A stretch of DNA of 23,539 nucleotides from Treponema sp. (GTDB taxonomy: Bacteria; Spirochaetota; Spirochaetia; Treponematales; Treponemataceae): assembly GCA_017421145.1 (NCBI GenBank), contig JAFOTA010000021.1, positions 1 to 23,539 of the forward strand, read 5' to 3'. The position numbers were made by a program, and so were the translations under genes. The notes beneath the pieces are model-generated. The model made no database searches. It was not told where the DNA came from and was given only the letters and a program-made list of their open reading frames with translations. This document shows positions 23,066 to 23,539 of the stretch, piece by piece; the first letter of the stretch is position 1; every line of letters begins with the position of its first letter.

Positions 23066-23317
23066 ATAGTTAAATACAAGAAAAAGCAAACAGGTTTTCT
23101 TACTGCGATTTATATATTCGCTGAATATCGCCTTCGCTTTTATTATGATCATAAATATTTTATCAATGTGGAAGGATTAATACTCTCGCCGTTTTGTTGC
23201 AGAGTTGGTGATTCGTGCGGAAGGTTTCATACCTCGTTGCTTGCAGCGATGTATGTTGATTCAAATTCCGAAATCATTATATTCCTGCCCTTCACTTTGA
23301 AATACATCTTTATATAA
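23066..23317 (+). pseudogene. Short open segment, possible gene remnant 3
   Basis: 83 codons open with no early ATG, including FLTAIYIFAEYRLRFYYDHK and VGDSCGRFHTSLLAAMYV. Composition is protein-like for such A+T-rich DNA. No family recognised. Confidence 0.3.
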
Positions 23318-23385
23318 AATTGGAATGCTTCAAAAAGCTGGTAATTGACCCAACCTATATTTTCATAAATATGAATTTAAAATTG

Positions 23386-23406
23386 AAAGTTTGTTTGCCA
23401 AACTTT
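23386..23406. repeat. Palindrome 5 (AAAGTTTG / CAAACTTT)
   Basis: Eight-base arms around TTTGC, followed by TTGATT as in palindrome 3. Confidence 0.65.
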
Positions 23407-23539
23407 TTGATTCAAACATCGGGGTTAGTGATTTTTTCATTTGAAAGACAATTTTTACGGATTTTATATATGCCCGGAAAAATTAACCTTCCGTCCGGCA
23501 TGATATGCCTCTGATCAAAAAATTAAAAAATGTGACTGC

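Larger units (their letters stand above)
22133..23539. other. A+T-rich region without a confident gene
   Basis: About 1.4 kb after the SIR2-like gene, visibly richer in A+T than the rest of the window and without a frame of convincing length or start. It contains the GTAACAG array, five palindromes, an ATATATATAT tract near 22230, an inverted repeat CCTGTT/AACAGG (22518-22541), three open remnants, and a bulged hairpin TGCCCGGA/TCCGGCA (23471-23500). No tRNA, known IS end or CRISPR array is seen. Confidence 0.6.

Noticed and set aside
22931..23152. 73-residue reading frame on the - strand
   Set aside because: It has no ribosome site, crosses palindrome 4 and runs opposite the more protein-like + frames; its SLFNKLF stretch comes from the palindrome's symmetry.

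Overview
The window looks like spirochaete DNA, most likely a Treponema. This is inferred from the families present: exported proteins and relaxed-lipobox lipoproteins in a row, a small BAPKO_0422/DUF3996-like beta-barrel protein, a BspA-type leucine-rich lipoprotein carrying an NADase-type glycan-binding domain, an AAA-ATPase-like/PD-(D/E)XK (DUF1703-type) protein, a six-helix methyl-accepting chemotaxis protein, and a sigma-28-like promoter in front of that chemotaxis gene. No rRNA, tRNA or complete mobile element was seen.

Left part (1-3400, + strand): the 3' end of a B12-dependent methionine synthase (metH, cut by the window edge), then a chemotaxis receptor with its own flagellar-type promoter, closed by a bidirectional terminator.

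Middle (3400-14240, - strand): two very large exported proteins. The first (1456 aa) joins a transglutaminase-like domain to three thioredoxin-like domains and four copies of a roughly 95-residue module beginning GLPYDPNA that I do not recognise. The second is a 2075-residue lipoprotein with a TPR-like N-terminus and seven tandem pairs of two alternating beta-rich repeats; a near-consensus sigma-70 promoter precedes it. Diverging from it is a small FecR-like exported protein (14518-14946).

Right part (15040-20640, - strand): a probable run of four genes read leftwards. They encode a HExxH lipoprotein, the DUF1703-type ATPase/nuclease protein (with Gln where the nuclease Glu is expected), the LRR/glycan-binding lipoprotein overlapping it by 16 bases, and a small outer-membrane barrel. 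The run ends at a terminator shared with the FecR-like gene. Most products from 3.4 to 20.6 kb are exported, so this reads as a cell-envelope/surface locus.

Right end (20700-23539, + strand): a stand-alone SIR2-like protein (probable NAD-binding/NADase effector, a type often used in anti-phage defence), followed by about 1.4 kb of A+T-rich DNA without a confident gene. That stretch is not featureless. A degenerate array (core GTAACAG, spacing near 60 bp) begins inside the last codons of the SIR2-like gene, and five copies of a palindrome GTTTGT-n-ACAAAC are scattered through it, together with short open segments that look like gene remnants. The strongest candidates for something undescribed are this repeat region with the SIR2-like gene and the transglutaminase/thioredoxin/GLPYDPNA protein.
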